Shown: positions 52,862-62,731, counted from the first letter of the stretch. The stretch is 64,000 nucleotides of DNA from Pseudovibrio flavus (GCF_009711345.1 NZ_SMMA01000057.1:88952-152951), one strand, 5' to 3'. Program-made: numbers and translations. The notes: generated by a model from the sequence alone, not told the origin.

Positions 52862-53104
52862 ACTAAAGTAGACCGGCAATAGGCATAAATGGCTGAATTC
52901 CGCAATTGTTGCAGCGCAACTGCAATATTTCGAAACAATCTTCTCATATTGACGAAATGAAATACTACTAGCCTTTGTGATATCACGTACTTGGGCGGAA
53001 AGAAGTGCAGGAGGGAGACTTGCATTTCTGTAGGTGAGGATCATTCCGCCAATTGCGAAGAGGAAACGCTAGACACCCGTTTCGGGTGCGATTGGGGGAA
53101 CGCA

Positions 53105-55087
53105 ATGGATAGTCCATCCTATCGCGATGGGGACACTTTTCCTAAGCTCCTGCTGCAAAACGCGAAGCAGCTGGCGAAGCAGCCAGCATTCCGCGAGAAG
53201 GACTACGGAATCTGGCAGACGTGGACTTGGGAGGACGCGCTTGTCGAAATTCGTAATCTGTCCTTGGGCCTGCGGGAAAAAGGGCTGAAGGCGGGCGATA
53301 AAGTTGCCATCATCGGTTCCAACAGGCCTCAGCTTTACTGGGGTGTTGTTGCTGTGCAGGCGCTTGGTGGTGTGCCTGTGCCGCTTTACGCCGACGCCAT
53401 TGCCGAGGAAATGTCCTACGTGCTGCAGCATGCAGGCGCGCAGATGGCTCTCGTTGAAGATCAGGAGCAGGTCGATAAGGTTCTGGAAATTTCCGAGGAG
53501 CTGCCGGACCTATCCTACCTTGTCTATGAAGACCCGAAGGGCATGCGTGACTACGATCACGGCAAAATGAGTTCCTTGAAAGGTGTCCAGCAAGCGGGCG
53601 AGGAAGCTCTTTCCGCCAATCCTTCACTGGAAGCAGAGTGGCTTGCTGGTATCGAGGCAACCAAGGCCGATGACCTTGCTGTTATGCTCTACACCTCTGG
53701 TACGACAGGTCGGCCTAAGGGTGTGATGATCACCTTTGATGCGCTGGTTACGACTGCCCGCGTTGCTAACGAATTTGACGGGCTGGATTCCAGCGAAAGC
53801 ACGCTTGCCTACCTGCCTATGGCTTGGGTTGGTGACCATGTGTTCTCCGTGGCGCAGTCTTACACCGCTGGGTACTGCGTGAACTGTCCGGAAAGCCTTG
53901 AGACTGTTCTGACAGACCGCAAAGAGATTTCTCCAACTTATTTCTTCGCGCCGCCGCGCGTTTTTGAAGGCTTACTGACGCACATCATGGTGCGCATGGA
54001 AGATGCCAGCAAGACGAAGAAGCGCATGTTCGACTACTTCCTGAAAGTAGCGAACCGTGTGGGCGAGCCTATTTTGAACGGCGAGCAGGTCTCTTTCACT
54101 GATCGCATGCTTTACCGTCTGGGCGAGTTCTTCGTTTACGGTCCGCTCAAGAACCAGATGGGCTTTTCTAACATCAAGGTGGTTTATACCGCTGGTGAAG
54201 CGATCGGGCCTGAAATCTTCCGTTTCTACCGCTCGCTTGGTTTGAACATGAAGCAGCTTTACGGTCAGACCGAAGCGAGTGTGTTCATTACCGGTCAGCC
54301 GGATGGAGAGATCTATCCTGATACGGTTGGTAAGCCTTACAGCTGTGTTGAGCTGAAAATTGCTGATAACGGTGAGGTTCTCTACCGCTCGCCGGGTACC
54401 TTCAAGGCGTACTACAAGAACGAGGAAGCGACCCGCGAAACCAAGGATGAAGATGGCTGGGTGAAGACCGGCGATGCTGGCATCATTCTTGAAAACGGAC
54501 ACCTCAAGATCATCGACCGTGCCAAGGACGTTGGTAAGCTGAACAACGGCAAGATGATTGCGCCTAAGTACATCGAGAACAAGCTGAAGTTCTTCCCGAA
54601 TGTAAAGGAAGCTGTTGTCTTTGGTCACGAGCGCGATTTTGCGACCGCCTTCATCAACATCGATCTGATTGCCGTTGGCAACTGGGCAGAGCGCAACAAC
54701 ATTGCCTACGCATCCTATCAGGAGCTGGCTGCGCACCCTGACGTTTACAACATGATCCAGAGCCACGTTGACGAGGTGAACCAGAGCCTCAACGACGAGC
54801 CAATGATGGCTGGTGCCCAGATCAAGCGTTTCCTTGTGCTGCATAAGGAACTGGACGCCGATGACGGCGAACTGACACGCACCCAGAAAGTACGCCGCCG
54901 CTTTATCTCTGAGCGCTACGAGCCGCTGATTGAGGCCTTCTATGACGGCAGCACCAGCAAGCACGTCGTGACCGAGGTGAGCTTTGAAGATGGTCGCCGC
55001 GGCACCATCGAAGCGACGGTCGAAATCAGGGATATGGAAGTCTACGGCGAAGCGGCTGAAAGCGGTGCCATGGAGGCAGCTCAATGA
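53105..55087 (+). CDS. Long-chain acyl-CoA synthetase-type AMP ligase
   Basis: A 660-residue ANL enzyme. The phosphate loop YTSGTTGRPKG is near 200, the YGQTEAS motif near 395, and KTGDAGIILENGHLKIIDRAKD near 470, all as in AMP-binding acyl-CoA synthetases. It lies first in a unit with a HAAT-type ABC importer and overlaps livG-like by four bases (ATGA). ATG 53105 has GGGGGAA upstream; the frame open to 52991 is not used. It should form acyl-CoA from a carboxylic acid brought in by the importer. Length is that of the long-chain group, but the substrate could be aromatic or alicyclic. Confidence 0.92.
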   Translation: MDSPSYRDGDTFPKLLLQNAKQLAKQPAFREKDYGIWQTWTWEDALVEIRNLSLGLREKGLKAGDKVAIIGSNRPQLYWGVVAVQALGGVPVPLYADAIAEEMSYVLQHAGAQMALVEDQEQVDKVLEISEELPDLSYLVYEDPKGMRDYDHGKMSSLKGVQQAGEEALSANPSLEAEWLAGIEATKADDLAVMLYTSGTTGRPKGVMITFDALVTTARVANEFDGLDSSESTLAYLPMAWVGDHVFSVAQSYTAGYCVNCPESLETVLTDRKEISPTYFFAPPRVFEGLLTHIMVRMEDASKTKKRMFDYFLKVANRVGEPILNGEQVSFTDRMLYRLGEFFVYGPLKNQMGFSNIKVVYTAGEAIGPEIFRFYRSLGLNMKQLYGQTEASVFITGQPDGEIYPDTVGKPYSCVELKIADNGEVLYRSPGTFKAYYKNEEATRETKDEDGWVKTGDAGIILENGHLKIIDRAKDVGKLNNGKMIAPKYIENKLKFFPNVKEAVVFGHERDFATAFINIDLIAVGNWAERNNIAYASYQELAAHPDVYNMIQSHVDEVNQSLNDEPMMAGAQIKRFLVLHKELDADDGELTRTQKVRRRFISERYEPLIEAFYDGSTSKHVVTEVSFEDGRRGTIEATVEIRDMEVYGEAAESGAMEAAQ

Positions 55088-55902
55088 ACGTTCTCGTAAA
55101 CCCAACAGGCGCTATGAACGGCGCGGAGAAGGAACGTGAGGTTCTGCTGGATCTTGAAAACGTATCCCTTTCCTTTGGCGGCGTTAAAGCGATTACCAAC
55201 ATCTCCTTCAATGTGATGAAGGGCGAGATCCGCGCCATTATTGGCCCTAACGGTGCTGGTAAAACATCCATGCTCAACGTCATCAACGGCTTCTACCAGC
55301 CGCAGGAAGGTGTCATCACCTTTAAGGGCGAAAAGCGCAGCTCTATGAAGCCGCACCTCGCGGTGTCGCAGGGCATTGCGCGCACGTTCCAGAACGTGGC
55401 GCTGTTTAAAGGCATGTCTACGCTGGACAACATCATGGCTGGTCGTGCGGTGCACATGAAACGCAACATGTTCTGGCAATTGCTGCATTACGGGCCTGCG
55501 CGTGACGAGGAAATCGAGCACCGCAAGCGCGTGGAGGAAATCATCGACTTCCTCGAAATCCAGCACATCCGCCGTACGCCGGTGGGCAAGCTGCCATACG
55601 GCTTGCAAAAGCGTGTTGAGCTGGCACGAGCCTTGGCCATGGAGCCGGAGCTGCTGCTTTTGGACGAGCCGATGGCCGGTATGAACCTTGAAGAGAAAGA
55701 GGACATGAGCCGCTTCATTGTGGAGGTCAATGAGCAGCTTGGAACCACCATCGCGCTTATCGAGCACGACATGGGTGTGGTTATGGACCTTTCCGACCGC
55801 GTGGTGGTGCTGGATTACGGCCGCAAGATTGCGGACGATGTGCCTGAAAAGGTTCAGCAAAACCAAGAAGTTATTGATGCCTATCTTGGCGTTTCACACT
55901 AG
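55084..55902 (+). CDS. HAAT-type ABC transporter ATPase 1 (LivG-like)
   Basis: A 272-residue ATPase. Walker A is GPNGAGKTS near 58, the signature is the LivG form LPYGLQKRVELARALAME (no LSGGQ), and Walker B LLLLDEPMAGMN follows. Its start overlaps the ligase stop (ATGA), so translation is coupled. It pairs with the second ATPase encoded at 59446. Confidence 0.95.
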   Translation: MNVLVNPTGAMNGAEKEREVLLDLENVSLSFGGVKAITNISFNVMKGEIRAIIGPNGAGKTSMLNVINGFYQPQEGVITFKGEKRSSMKPHLAVSQGIARTFQNVALFKGMSTLDNIMAGRAVHMKRNMFWQLLHYGPARDEEIEHRKRVEEIIDFLEIQHIRRTPVGKLPYGLQKRVELARALAMEPELLLLDEPMAGMNLEEKEDMSRFIVEVNEQLGTTIALIEHDMGVVMDLSDRVVVLDYGRKIADDVPEKVQQNQEVIDAYLGVSH

Positions 55903-55911
55903 GGGGCGGCC

Positions 55912-56871
55912 GTGGAACTGCTTTACAATATTTTCGTTGATCCATTTATCCAGATGTATGAGGCCCCTGACTTTCTGCTTCAGGTGCTTTGGGAGGGCCT
56001 CGTTTCCGGCGTTCTCTACGCTCTGATTGCTCTGGGTTTTGTTCTCATCTTCAAAAGCTCGCGCATCTTCAACTTTGCGCAGGGCATTATGGTCGTGTTT
56101 GCTGCGCTGACCCTTGTGGGTCTGCATGAAAACGGCGTGCCTGCATGGCTTGCCGTGCCGATTACGCTGGGCGTGATGTACGTGCTGGCCGTTGGTATCG
56201 AGCGCGTTGTTCTGCGCCCGCTTGTTGGCCAGCCAGACATCATCCTTTTCATGGCGACCATTGGCGTTACTCTGTTCCTCATCGGCTTTGGTGAATTTAT
56301 CTTCGGCGGTGAAAACAAGGTCATGATCACCGAGGCGCTGGGCATTCCAACCGGTGCGCTTGAGTTTGAACCATTCGGCGGTTTTGTTCTGATTGAAGAA
56401 AAAGACCTTGCTGCTGTGATTATGGCGGTGCTGTTGGTGATTGCTCTGCTTGCCTTCTTGAACCGTACGTCCATGGGCCGCGCAATCCGCGCTCTGGGTG
56501 ACGACCATCAGGCAGCGCTCTCCGTGGGCATTTCCCTGTCCACCATCTGGGTTATCGTCTGGTTCATCGCCGGTGTTATCGCTCTGGCAACAGGTATCGT
56601 ATGGGGCGCTCGTGCAGGTGTTTCCTTCGCTCTTGAAGTGATTGCCTACAAGGCTCTGCCGGTTTTGATGCTGGGTGGTCTGGAATCCGTTTCCGGTGCG
56701 ATTATCGGCGGTCTGCTGATCGGTCTTCTGGAAAAGCTCTTCGAGATTTACTGGGGCCAGCCTCTCTTGGGCGGGAATACCGAAACTTGGTTCGCCTTCA
56801 TTCTGGCTCTGTTTGTGCTGCTGTTCCGTCCGCAGGGACTGTTCGGTGAGCGCATCATCGAGCGCGTATAA
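55912..56871 (+). CDS. HAAT-type ABC permease 1 (LivH-like)
   Basis: A 319-residue membrane protein with eight or so helices. The LivH start GLVSGVLYALIALGFVLIFKSS and the conserved GRAIRALGDDHQAALSVGI loop that meets the ATPase are present. GTG start after GGGGGCGG, 9 bases after livG-like. Confidence 0.95.
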   Translation: MELLYNIFVDPFIQMYEAPDFLLQVLWEGLVSGVLYALIALGFVLIFKSSRIFNFAQGIMVVFAALTLVGLHENGVPAWLAVPITLGVMYVLAVGIERVVLRPLVGQPDIILFMATIGVTLFLIGFGEFIFGGENKVMITEALGIPTGALEFEPFGGFVLIEEKDLAAVIMAVLLVIALLAFLNRTSMGRAIRALGDDHQAALSVGISLSTIWVIVWFIAGVIALATGIVWGARAGVSFALEVIAYKALPVLMLGGLESVSGAIIGGLLIGLLEKLFEIYWGQPLLGGNTETWFAFILALFVLLFRPQGLFGERIIERV

Positions 56872-56889
56872 TTCAGGGGGACGTGAGAG

Positions 56890-57966
56890 ATGTTTTATAA
56901 GACGTCCGGCCAGTTCAAGACCAGCTATAAGAGCGATCAGGCGCTCTTTCCGGTCAAACAGGATGCATGGCTGCTGATCGCTATTCTGGCTCTTGCCTAT
57001 GTGGTCTTTCCGCTGACAGCTAACGAGTTCACCTTCAAGGCGCTTCTTGTGCCGGTGTTGATCTACTCCCTAGCTGCGATGGGCTTGAATATTCTGACAG
57101 GTTTTGCCGGTCAGCTGTCTCTGGGTACAGCAGGGTTCATGGGTGTGGGAGCCTATGCCTGCTACAAGATCACCACGATCTTCCCTGAGATGAATATTGT
57201 CGTAGCGCTGGCGCTTTCCGGGTTCTTCTCGGCAGCGGTCGGGGTGGCTTTCGGTCTGCCATCCCTGCGCATTAAAGGGTTCTACCTTGCTATTGCCACT
57301 CTTGCCTCGCAGTTCTTCCTTGTGTGGCTCTTTGAAAAGTGGGCGTGGCTGTACAACTACAACGCTTCCGGCGCGATTGAAGTTCGCACCATGGACTTCT
57401 TTGGCCTGACAGTGACCGGCCCAACCGCAACGCCTTTGACACAGTACTACTTCGTGCTGGGCATTGTGACCGTGGTTACCATCGCGATGATCAACATCAC
57501 CCGTGGCCGTTATGGCCGCATGTGGAAAGCGGTTCGCGATATGGATATTGCTGCGGAGTTGGTGGGCATCAACCTGATGCGTGCAAAGCTGACTGCCTTT
57601 GCTGTGAGCTCCTACGTCGTCGGTATTGCCGGTGCCATGCTGGTGTTCTTCTGGAAAGGTGCTGCAGAGCCAAACCTTTTCGATATTCCAATGAGTTTCC
57701 AGATCCTGTTCATCGCCATCATTGGTGGTCTGGGCAGTATCCTTGGTAACTTCCTGGGCGCAATTTTGATCGTTGCCCTGCCGGTGCTTCTCAATGTGCT
57801 GCCGGATCTGGTGGGTATTCAGGTTCACTCCGCTGCAATGGAGCATGTGAATGTGATGATCGTCGGTGCCCTGATTGTCTTTTTCTTGATTGTTGAGCCT
57901 CATGGTCTCGCCCGTTTGTGGGGTCTGATCCGCGAAAAGCTCATCATTTGGCCATTCCCTCACTAA
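56890..57966 (+). CDS. HAAT-type ABC permease 2 (LivM-like)
   Basis: A 358-residue membrane protein with the LivM pattern: GLNILTGFAGQLSLGTAGFMGVGAYA (split by one break) near 55, the ATPase loop GRMWKAVRDMDIAAELVGINL, and FWKGAAEPNLFDIP then GGLGSILGNFLGA. GGGGACGTGAG lies upstream of ATG. Forms the channel with the LivH-like subunit. Confidence 0.95.
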   Translation: MFYKTSGQFKTSYKSDQALFPVKQDAWLLIAILALAYVVFPLTANEFTFKALLVPVLIYSLAAMGLNILTGFAGQLSLGTAGFMGVGAYACYKITTIFPEMNIVVALALSGFFSAAVGVAFGLPSLRIKGFYLAIATLASQFFLVWLFEKWAWLYNYNASGAIEVRTMDFFGLTVTGPTATPLTQYYFVLGIVTVVTIAMINITRGRYGRMWKAVRDMDIAAELVGINLMRAKLTAFAVSSYVVGIAGAMLVFFWKGAAEPNLFDIPMSFQILFIAIIGGLGSILGNFLGAILIVALPVLLNVLPDLVGIQVHSAAMEHVNVMIVGALIVFFLIVEPHGLARLWGLIREKLIIWPFPH

Positions 57967-58042
57967 CAATAACATATTGAAATATTGGGGAATATTTTTC
58001 GGGAATGGGAATCCGGCGGGAGGCCGGAAACTGGAGGAAACT

Positions 58043-59359
58043 ATGAAGTCATTGACTAAATTCGCAACGCTTATTGCAGCGAGCACCATGCTGGTGGGTG
58101 TAGGAGCAGCCACAGTTCAGGCAGCAGACAGCCTGTACACTCCAAACCTGACCTACCGTACCGGACCATTTGCAGCGACCGGTATTCCGATCATGAACGG
58201 CCAGCGTGACTACATTAACATGCTGAACGCCCGTGACGGTGGTGTCGGCGGCGTTATGATCGACTTTGATGAGTGTGAGACCAGCTACAACACCAATAAG
58301 GGTGTTGAGTGTTACGAAAAGACCAAGGGCGATGCGATTGTGACCCAGCCTTGGTCTACCGGTATCACCTTGCAGGTTCTGCCACGTACCAACGTAGACC
58401 GTATTCCAATTCTGGCGCCGGGCTACGGCTTCTCTCCAATGTCTGACGGTAACACCTTCGCTTGGGCGTTTAACCCACCAGTGTCTTACTGGGACGGTGC
58501 ATCCATGATCCTCAACGGTATCAGCGAAGGTAATCTGGATAACCTCAAGGGTAAGAAGGTAGCACTGCTGCACCTCGATCACCCGTTCGGTAAAGAGCCA
58601 ATTCCGGTAATCAAAGCGCTTGCTGAAAAGCATGGCTTCGAGTTCCTGCCAATTCCGGTTGGTCTGAAAGAAATGCAGAACCAGTCTGCTCAGTGGCTAC
58701 AGATCCGCCGTGAGCGTCCTGACTTTGTTGTCATGTGGGGCTGGGGTGCAATGAACGCCGGTGCGCTGACCGAAGCGGCCAAGACCCGTTACCCGATGGA
58801 TCAGTTCGTTGGTGTTTGGTGGTCCGGTCATGATGCCGACCTTGAAGCACTTGGTGCAAAGGGTAAGGGCTACCGCTCTCTGAGCTGGAACGTTCCGGGC
58901 AACTATCCGGTTATGGAAGACATCAAGACACACGTTGTTGATGCTGGTAACTCCATGATCGAAAATGCCGATGAAATGGACAGCACCTTCTACCAGCGCG
59001 GTGTTGTGATGTCGATGTATCTGGCGGAAGCGATCAAGGAAGCTCAGGCAAAGTTCGGCACTGCAAAGATCAACGCAGAGCAGATGCGCTGGGGTCTTGA
59101 GAACCTCGACATCTCCGAGGAAAAACTGGCGTCCTTGGGCATGGCTGGCATGACCACTCCGTTCTCCACCTCTTGCTCCAACCACACCGGTCACGGCGGT
59201 GCGTGGATGCTGCGTTGGGACGGTGAGCAGTTCGTACAGGACGGCGACATGCTGAGCCCTGACCGCGACCTCATTATGCCAATGGAAGCTGAGAAGGCAG
59301 CGGAATACGCAAAGAACAACGCTCCATGGCCTGGCCGTGGTGACCTTGCTTGCGACTAA
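58043..59359 (+). CDS. HAAT-type substrate-binding protein
   Basis: A 438-residue secreted protein. ATG 58043 has GGAGGAAA upstream and starts a signal peptide (MKSLTKFATLIAASTMLVG..., cleavage near VQA-AD); the longer frame to 57977 is not needed. The chain has the family pattern for extracellular ligand-binding (Peripla_BP_6) with GKKVALLHLDHPFGKEPIPV and MWGWGAMNAGALTEAAK. The domain is larger than LIV-binding protein and lacks its usual amino acid pocket residues by eye, so a non-amino-acid ligand is plausible. Codon use is biased, as in a highly expressed gene. Confidence 0.92.
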   Translation: MKSLTKFATLIAASTMLVGVGAATVQAADSLYTPNLTYRTGPFAATGIPIMNGQRDYINMLNARDGGVGGVMIDFDECETSYNTNKGVECYEKTKGDAIVTQPWSTGITLQVLPRTNVDRIPILAPGYGFSPMSDGNTFAWAFNPPVSYWDGASMILNGISEGNLDNLKGKKVALLHLDHPFGKEPIPVIKALAEKHGFEFLPIPVGLKEMQNQSAQWLQIRRERPDFVVMWGWGAMNAGALTEAAKTRYPMDQFVGVWWSGHDADLEALGAKGKGYRSLSWNVPGNYPVMEDIKTHVVDAGNSMIENADEMDSTFYQRGVVMSMYLAEAIKEAQAKFGTAKINAEQMRWGLENLDISEEKLASLGMAGMTTPFSTSCSNHTGHGGAWMLRWDGEQFVQDGDMLSPDRDLIMPMEAEKAAEYAKNNAPWPGRGDLACD

Positions 59360-59382
59360 TCTTTTCGCTTTTGACAAAACAA

Positions 59383-59404
59383 GGGGCGGCGGCTTTGCCG
59401 CCCC
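59383..59404 (+). terminator. Hairpin after the binding-protein gene
   Basis: Eight-base stem GGGGCGGC / GCCGCCCC with a 6-base loop; T-rich sequence (ATTTTTTAAG) follows 12 bases later. Probably attenuates transcription into the next gene. Confidence 0.6.
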
Positions 59405-59445
59405 ATCCTTCAAAGATTTTTTAAGTTCGAGTGGGAACAGTTGCC

Positions 59446-60306
59446 ATGAGCGCCGCATCTACCGGTCTTGCCGAAGCCAAGAAAAGTGAACAGCCACAGA
59501 CCGCCGAGGATATTCTTAGCGTCAACAACATCGAGGTGATTTACGATCACGTTGTGCTGGTGCTTAAGGGTGTTTCTCTCAACGTACCACGCGGCGGCAT
59601 TGTGGCACTGCTGGGCGCAAACGGCGCCGGAAAAACCACAACTCTGAAAGCCATTTCCAACCTGTTGCAGGCCGAGCGCGGCGAGGTGACGAAAGGCAAT
59701 ATCATTTTCAACGATGAGCAGGTTCAGGCGCTTTCGCCGAACGAGCTTGTCCGTCGTGGCTGTATTCAGGTGATGGAAGGCCGTCACTGCTTTGGTCACC
59801 TTTCTATCGAGGACAACCTTCTTACCGGCGCATATACCCGCCGTGATGGTGCCGCTGCTGTAAAGCGCGATCTGGAAATGGTTTATGACTACTTCCCGCG
59901 TCTTCGCGAGCGCCGCACATCGCAGGCCGGATACACCTCCGGTGGTGAGCAGCAGATGTGCGCAGTGGGCCGCGCGCTTATGAGCCGTCCTGAAATGATC
60001 CTGCTGGATGAGCCGTCCATGGGTCTTGCGCCGCAGCTGGTGGAGGAAATCTTCGAGATCGTGAAGAAGCTCAACAAGAACGAAGGTGTGTCCTTCCTTC
60101 TGGCAGAGCAGAACACCAACGTTGCGCTGAAGTACGCCACCTACGGCTACATCATGGAAGCTGGCCGTATTGTGATGGACGGCGAAGCGGCAGCGCTGCG
60201 CGAGAATGAGGACGTAAAGGAATTCTATCTTGGTGTTGGCGGTGAAGGACGCAAGTCTTTCCGCGATGTTAAGCACTACAAGCGCCGTAAGCGCTGGCTT
60301 GCATAA
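59446..60306 (+). CDS. HAAT-type ABC transporter ATPase 2 (LivF-like)
   Basis: A 286-residue ATPase. Walker A GANGAGKTTTLKAIS near 61, signature TSGGEQQMCAVGRALMS near 175, Walker B MILLDEPSMGLAP. ATG 59446 follows GGGAACAG; GTG 59431 is an alternative. A C-terminal basic tail (RDVKHYKRRKRWLA) is longer than in LivF of E. coli. Confidence 0.94.
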   Translation: MSAASTGLAEAKKSEQPQTAEDILSVNNIEVIYDHVVLVLKGVSLNVPRGGIVALLGANGAGKTTTLKAISNLLQAERGEVTKGNIIFNDEQVQALSPNELVRRGCIQVMEGRHCFGHLSIEDNLLTGAYTRRDGAAAVKRDLEMVYDYFPRLRERRTSQAGYTSGGEQQMCAVGRALMSRPEMILLDEPSMGLAPQLVEEIFEIVKKLNKNEGVSFLLAEQNTNVALKYATYGYIMEAGRIVMDGEAAALRENEDVKEFYLGVGGEGRKSFRDVKHYKRRKRWLA

Positions 60307-60396
60307 TTCACTAGCAATTCCATGGGATTTCAATGTAACCGCGAGGGGCGACACGGATGTAGGGTTCGTGTCAACGCGAGCAAATTGGAGTTTCTC

Positions 60397-61401
60397 ATGG
60401 TGTTGCGAAGCATTCTGGCCCTGGTCATTGGAACTGTAGCACTGCCGATTGGTACGGCAGGGGCGTTTGTTAAGGCGGAAGGCTCTTTCGTCGCTGACAA
60501 GTCATGCCCTGCTTTCCAGTCGATCAAGAAGAGATCCAATCCGGGCAACGAAATGGTGGAAGCGGGAAAAACATATCCGCTTCTGGGCAAGAACAAAGCG
60601 CAGGCAACCCATTACCAACTGCGTTTGGAAGGGGCGAAGCCAACTCAGCGCTGGGTCGCCGTAGATTGCGGCAAGGCACAGGTGAGTGGCGGTGATACGG
60701 CGCAGGCTGGGGGGCAAGCCGGATCGGGCCTATATGGCAGCTCAACCTATGTTCTTGCTGCGAGTTGGCAGCCGGCTTTTTGTGAGACGCGGCCAAATAA
60801 ACGGGAATGCAAAACGCAGACAGCGAACCGGTTTGATGCGTCAAACTTTTCGCTGCACGGGCTTTGGCCACAGCCGCGAAACAACGTCTACTGCGATGTT
60901 TCCGGCAAGCAGAAGCAGGTGGACAAGAACGGCAAGTGGTCTGCGCTCGAGCCTATTGAATTGAGCGGTGAGGTGCGCGGTGCCTTGCAGGAAGTGATGC
61001 CGGGATACGCATCCTACCTTCACCGCCATGAGTGGGTGAAGCATGGCACCTGCTATGGCGGGACGCCTGAGGAATACTTTGCTGAATCCATTGATTTGAT
61101 GGAGCAGCTCAACAGGTCTGATGTGCAGCGGCTTTTCTCGCAAAACATCGGAGACTTTGTTGGAACCGACGAGATACGCGGTGCTTTTGATAGGGCATTC
61201 GGCAGAGGTGCCGGAAAGCGCGTTGAGGTGGTTTGTACGAAGGTTGGCGGCAACACATTGATTGGCGAGCTGCGCCTTCATTTGAAAGGTGTTCTTGATG
61301 AGGGAACGCCGATTGCGGAATTACTAGCGGCAGCCAAGCCGGTTGCCAGCAATTGCCGAGGCGGGATTGTAGACCCTGTGGGGTTGCAATGGCGCAATTG
61401 A
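60397..61401 (+). CDS. Secreted ribonuclease T2 with an N-terminal accessory domain
   Basis: A 334-residue protein. A signal peptide (about 1-23) leads to an N-terminal domain of about 90 residues (from SCPAFQSIKKRSNPG to RWVAVDCG, with a likely disulfide), then the RNase T2 domain with both catalytic boxes: FSLHGLWPQ and HEWVKHGTC. It cleaves single-stranded RNA through a cyclic phosphate. At 334 residues it is longer than the usual 230-270. ATG 60397 has GGAG 6 bases upstream; the frame open to 60322 overlaps the gap. Within an import/acyl-CoA operon its presence is odd; it may supply nucleotides or act on outside RNA. Confidence 0.92.
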   Translation: MVLRSILALVIGTVALPIGTAGAFVKAEGSFVADKSCPAFQSIKKRSNPGNEMVEAGKTYPLLGKNKAQATHYQLRLEGAKPTQRWVAVDCGKAQVSGGDTAQAGGQAGSGLYGSSTYVLAASWQPAFCETRPNKRECKTQTANRFDASNFSLHGLWPQPRNNVYCDVSGKQKQVDKNGKWSALEPIELSGEVRGALQEVMPGYASYLHRHEWVKHGTCYGGTPEEYFAESIDLMEQLNRSDVQRLFSQNIGDFVGTDEIRGAFDRAFGRGAGKRVEVVCTKVGGNTLIGELRLHLKGVLDEGTPIAELLAAAKPVASNCRGGIVDPVGLQWRN

Positions 61402-61460
61402 TTTAACCGGACCGGCCAATAAGCACTGGCCCGTCAACTGCAGATTACAACGAGGACCTT

Positions 61461-62705
61461 ATGGATCTTGAGTATTTCGATCATTTGGAAACCCGCAGTG
61501 AAGATGAGCGTGAGGCCCAGTTGTTCTCACGCCTACCAGAGTTCATTGGGCGTGTTCAAAAGGGCAGTCAGGGATGGGCCAGCTATCTAGAAGGTGTTGA
61601 TGCATCTGCCGTCACCTCCCGAGAAGCGCTTGCCAAGCTTCCGGTGTTTCGTAAGTCTTCCTTGCTGAAGGCGCAGGAGGACGATCCGGTCTTTGGCGGT
61701 TACGTCATGGGATCGGCCGCGTCATTGGACCGCGTGTTTATGTCTCCGGGGCCGATTTGGGAGCCGCAAGGCACAGGCAAGGACCCTTGGAACGGCTCTC
61801 GTGCGCTTTACGCTGCTGGCGTTCGCTCTGGTGACAAAGTGCACAACGCGTTCTCTTATCACATGACGCCGGGCGGCTTTATTCTCGATTACAGCGCGCG
61901 CGCTCTGGGCTGTACCGTATTCCCGGCTGGTGTTGGTAATACCGATTTGCAGGTTCAGGCGATCTCTATGCTGCGCCCGAGCGTTTACACCGGAACGCCG
62001 GACTATCTGAAGATCATTCTTGATCGTGCCGATGAGCTGGGCGTTGATGTTTCTTCCATCACCAAGGCGCTTGTCTCCGGCGGTGCGCTTTATCCGAGCC
62101 TGCGTCAGGAATATGCAGATCGTGGTATTGCCGTGCGTCAGTGTTATGCAACAGCTGACCTTGGCATCATCTCTTATGAGAGCGATGCCATGGAGGGTAT
62201 GATCGTCAACGAGGATTACATCGTCGAAATCGTGCGTCCGGGTACTGGCGAACCTGTCGCTCCGGGTGAAGTGGGCGAGCTTGTCGTGACCTCGTTCAAC
62301 GAGACCTATCCGCTCATTCGCTTTGCGACCGGTGACCTTTCTGCAGTTCTGCCGGGCACTTCCTCTTGCGGGCGCACCAACATGCGCATCAAAGGGTGGA
62401 TGGGACGCGCCGACCAGCGCACCAAGATCAAGGGCATGTTTGTTGATCCTGTGCAGGTAAACCGCGTGAAGGAAGCCAATGCTGGGGTAAGCAAGCTACG
62501 CCTCAGCGTGGTGCGTGATGGCGAAAAGGACCACATGGTACTTCGTGCCGAGGCAGGCAGCATAAATGATGATTTGCTGAAAGCACTTGGTGCTTCCCTT
62601 CGCGAACATACTGGTCTTGCAGGCGAAGTTGAGCTTGTTGCTGTTGGCTCATTGCCAAATGATGGCAAAGTTATTTCAGATGAGCGCCCGCTGGAAAACG
62701 CATAG
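61461..62705 (+). CDS. PaaK-like phenylacetate-CoA ligase family protein
   Basis: A 414-residue adenylate-forming enzyme of the PaaK subgroup, shorter than the acyl-CoA synthetase upstream. Features: RKSSLLKAQEDDPVFGGY start, an aromatic-rich SYHMTPGGFILDYSARALG, the CYATADLGIISYE region with a variant of YGxTE, RFATGDLSAVLPG near 290, and the C-terminal LPNDGKVISDERPLE with Lys. It is the last gene of the unit, 59 bases after the RNase gene. Two AMP ligases with one importer suggest activation of an aromatic or related acid; the substrate is unknown. Confidence 0.87.
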   Translation: MDLEYFDHLETRSEDEREAQLFSRLPEFIGRVQKGSQGWASYLEGVDASAVTSREALAKLPVFRKSSLLKAQEDDPVFGGYVMGSAASLDRVFMSPGPIWEPQGTGKDPWNGSRALYAAGVRSGDKVHNAFSYHMTPGGFILDYSARALGCTVFPAGVGNTDLQVQAISMLRPSVYTGTPDYLKIILDRADELGVDVSSITKALVSGGALYPSLRQEYADRGIAVRQCYATADLGIISYESDAMEGMIVNEDYIVEIVRPGTGEPVAPGEVGELVVTSFNETYPLIRFATGDLSAVLPGTSSCGRTNMRIKGWMGRADQRTKIKGMFVDPVQVNRVKEANAGVSKLRLSVVRDGEKDHMVLRAEAGSINDDLLKALGASLREHTGLAGEVELVAVGSLPNDGKVISDERPLENA

Positions 62706-62731
62706 GTAAGCCCATATCCATCTTTCGATCT

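Noticed and set aside
53972-55105. A 377-codon antisense frame over the AMP ligase
   Set aside because: No family resemblance and no support against a gene with all ligase motifs.
57070-58113. A 347-codon antisense frame over the LivM-like permease
   Set aside because: Shadow of the permease gene; composition not protein-like.
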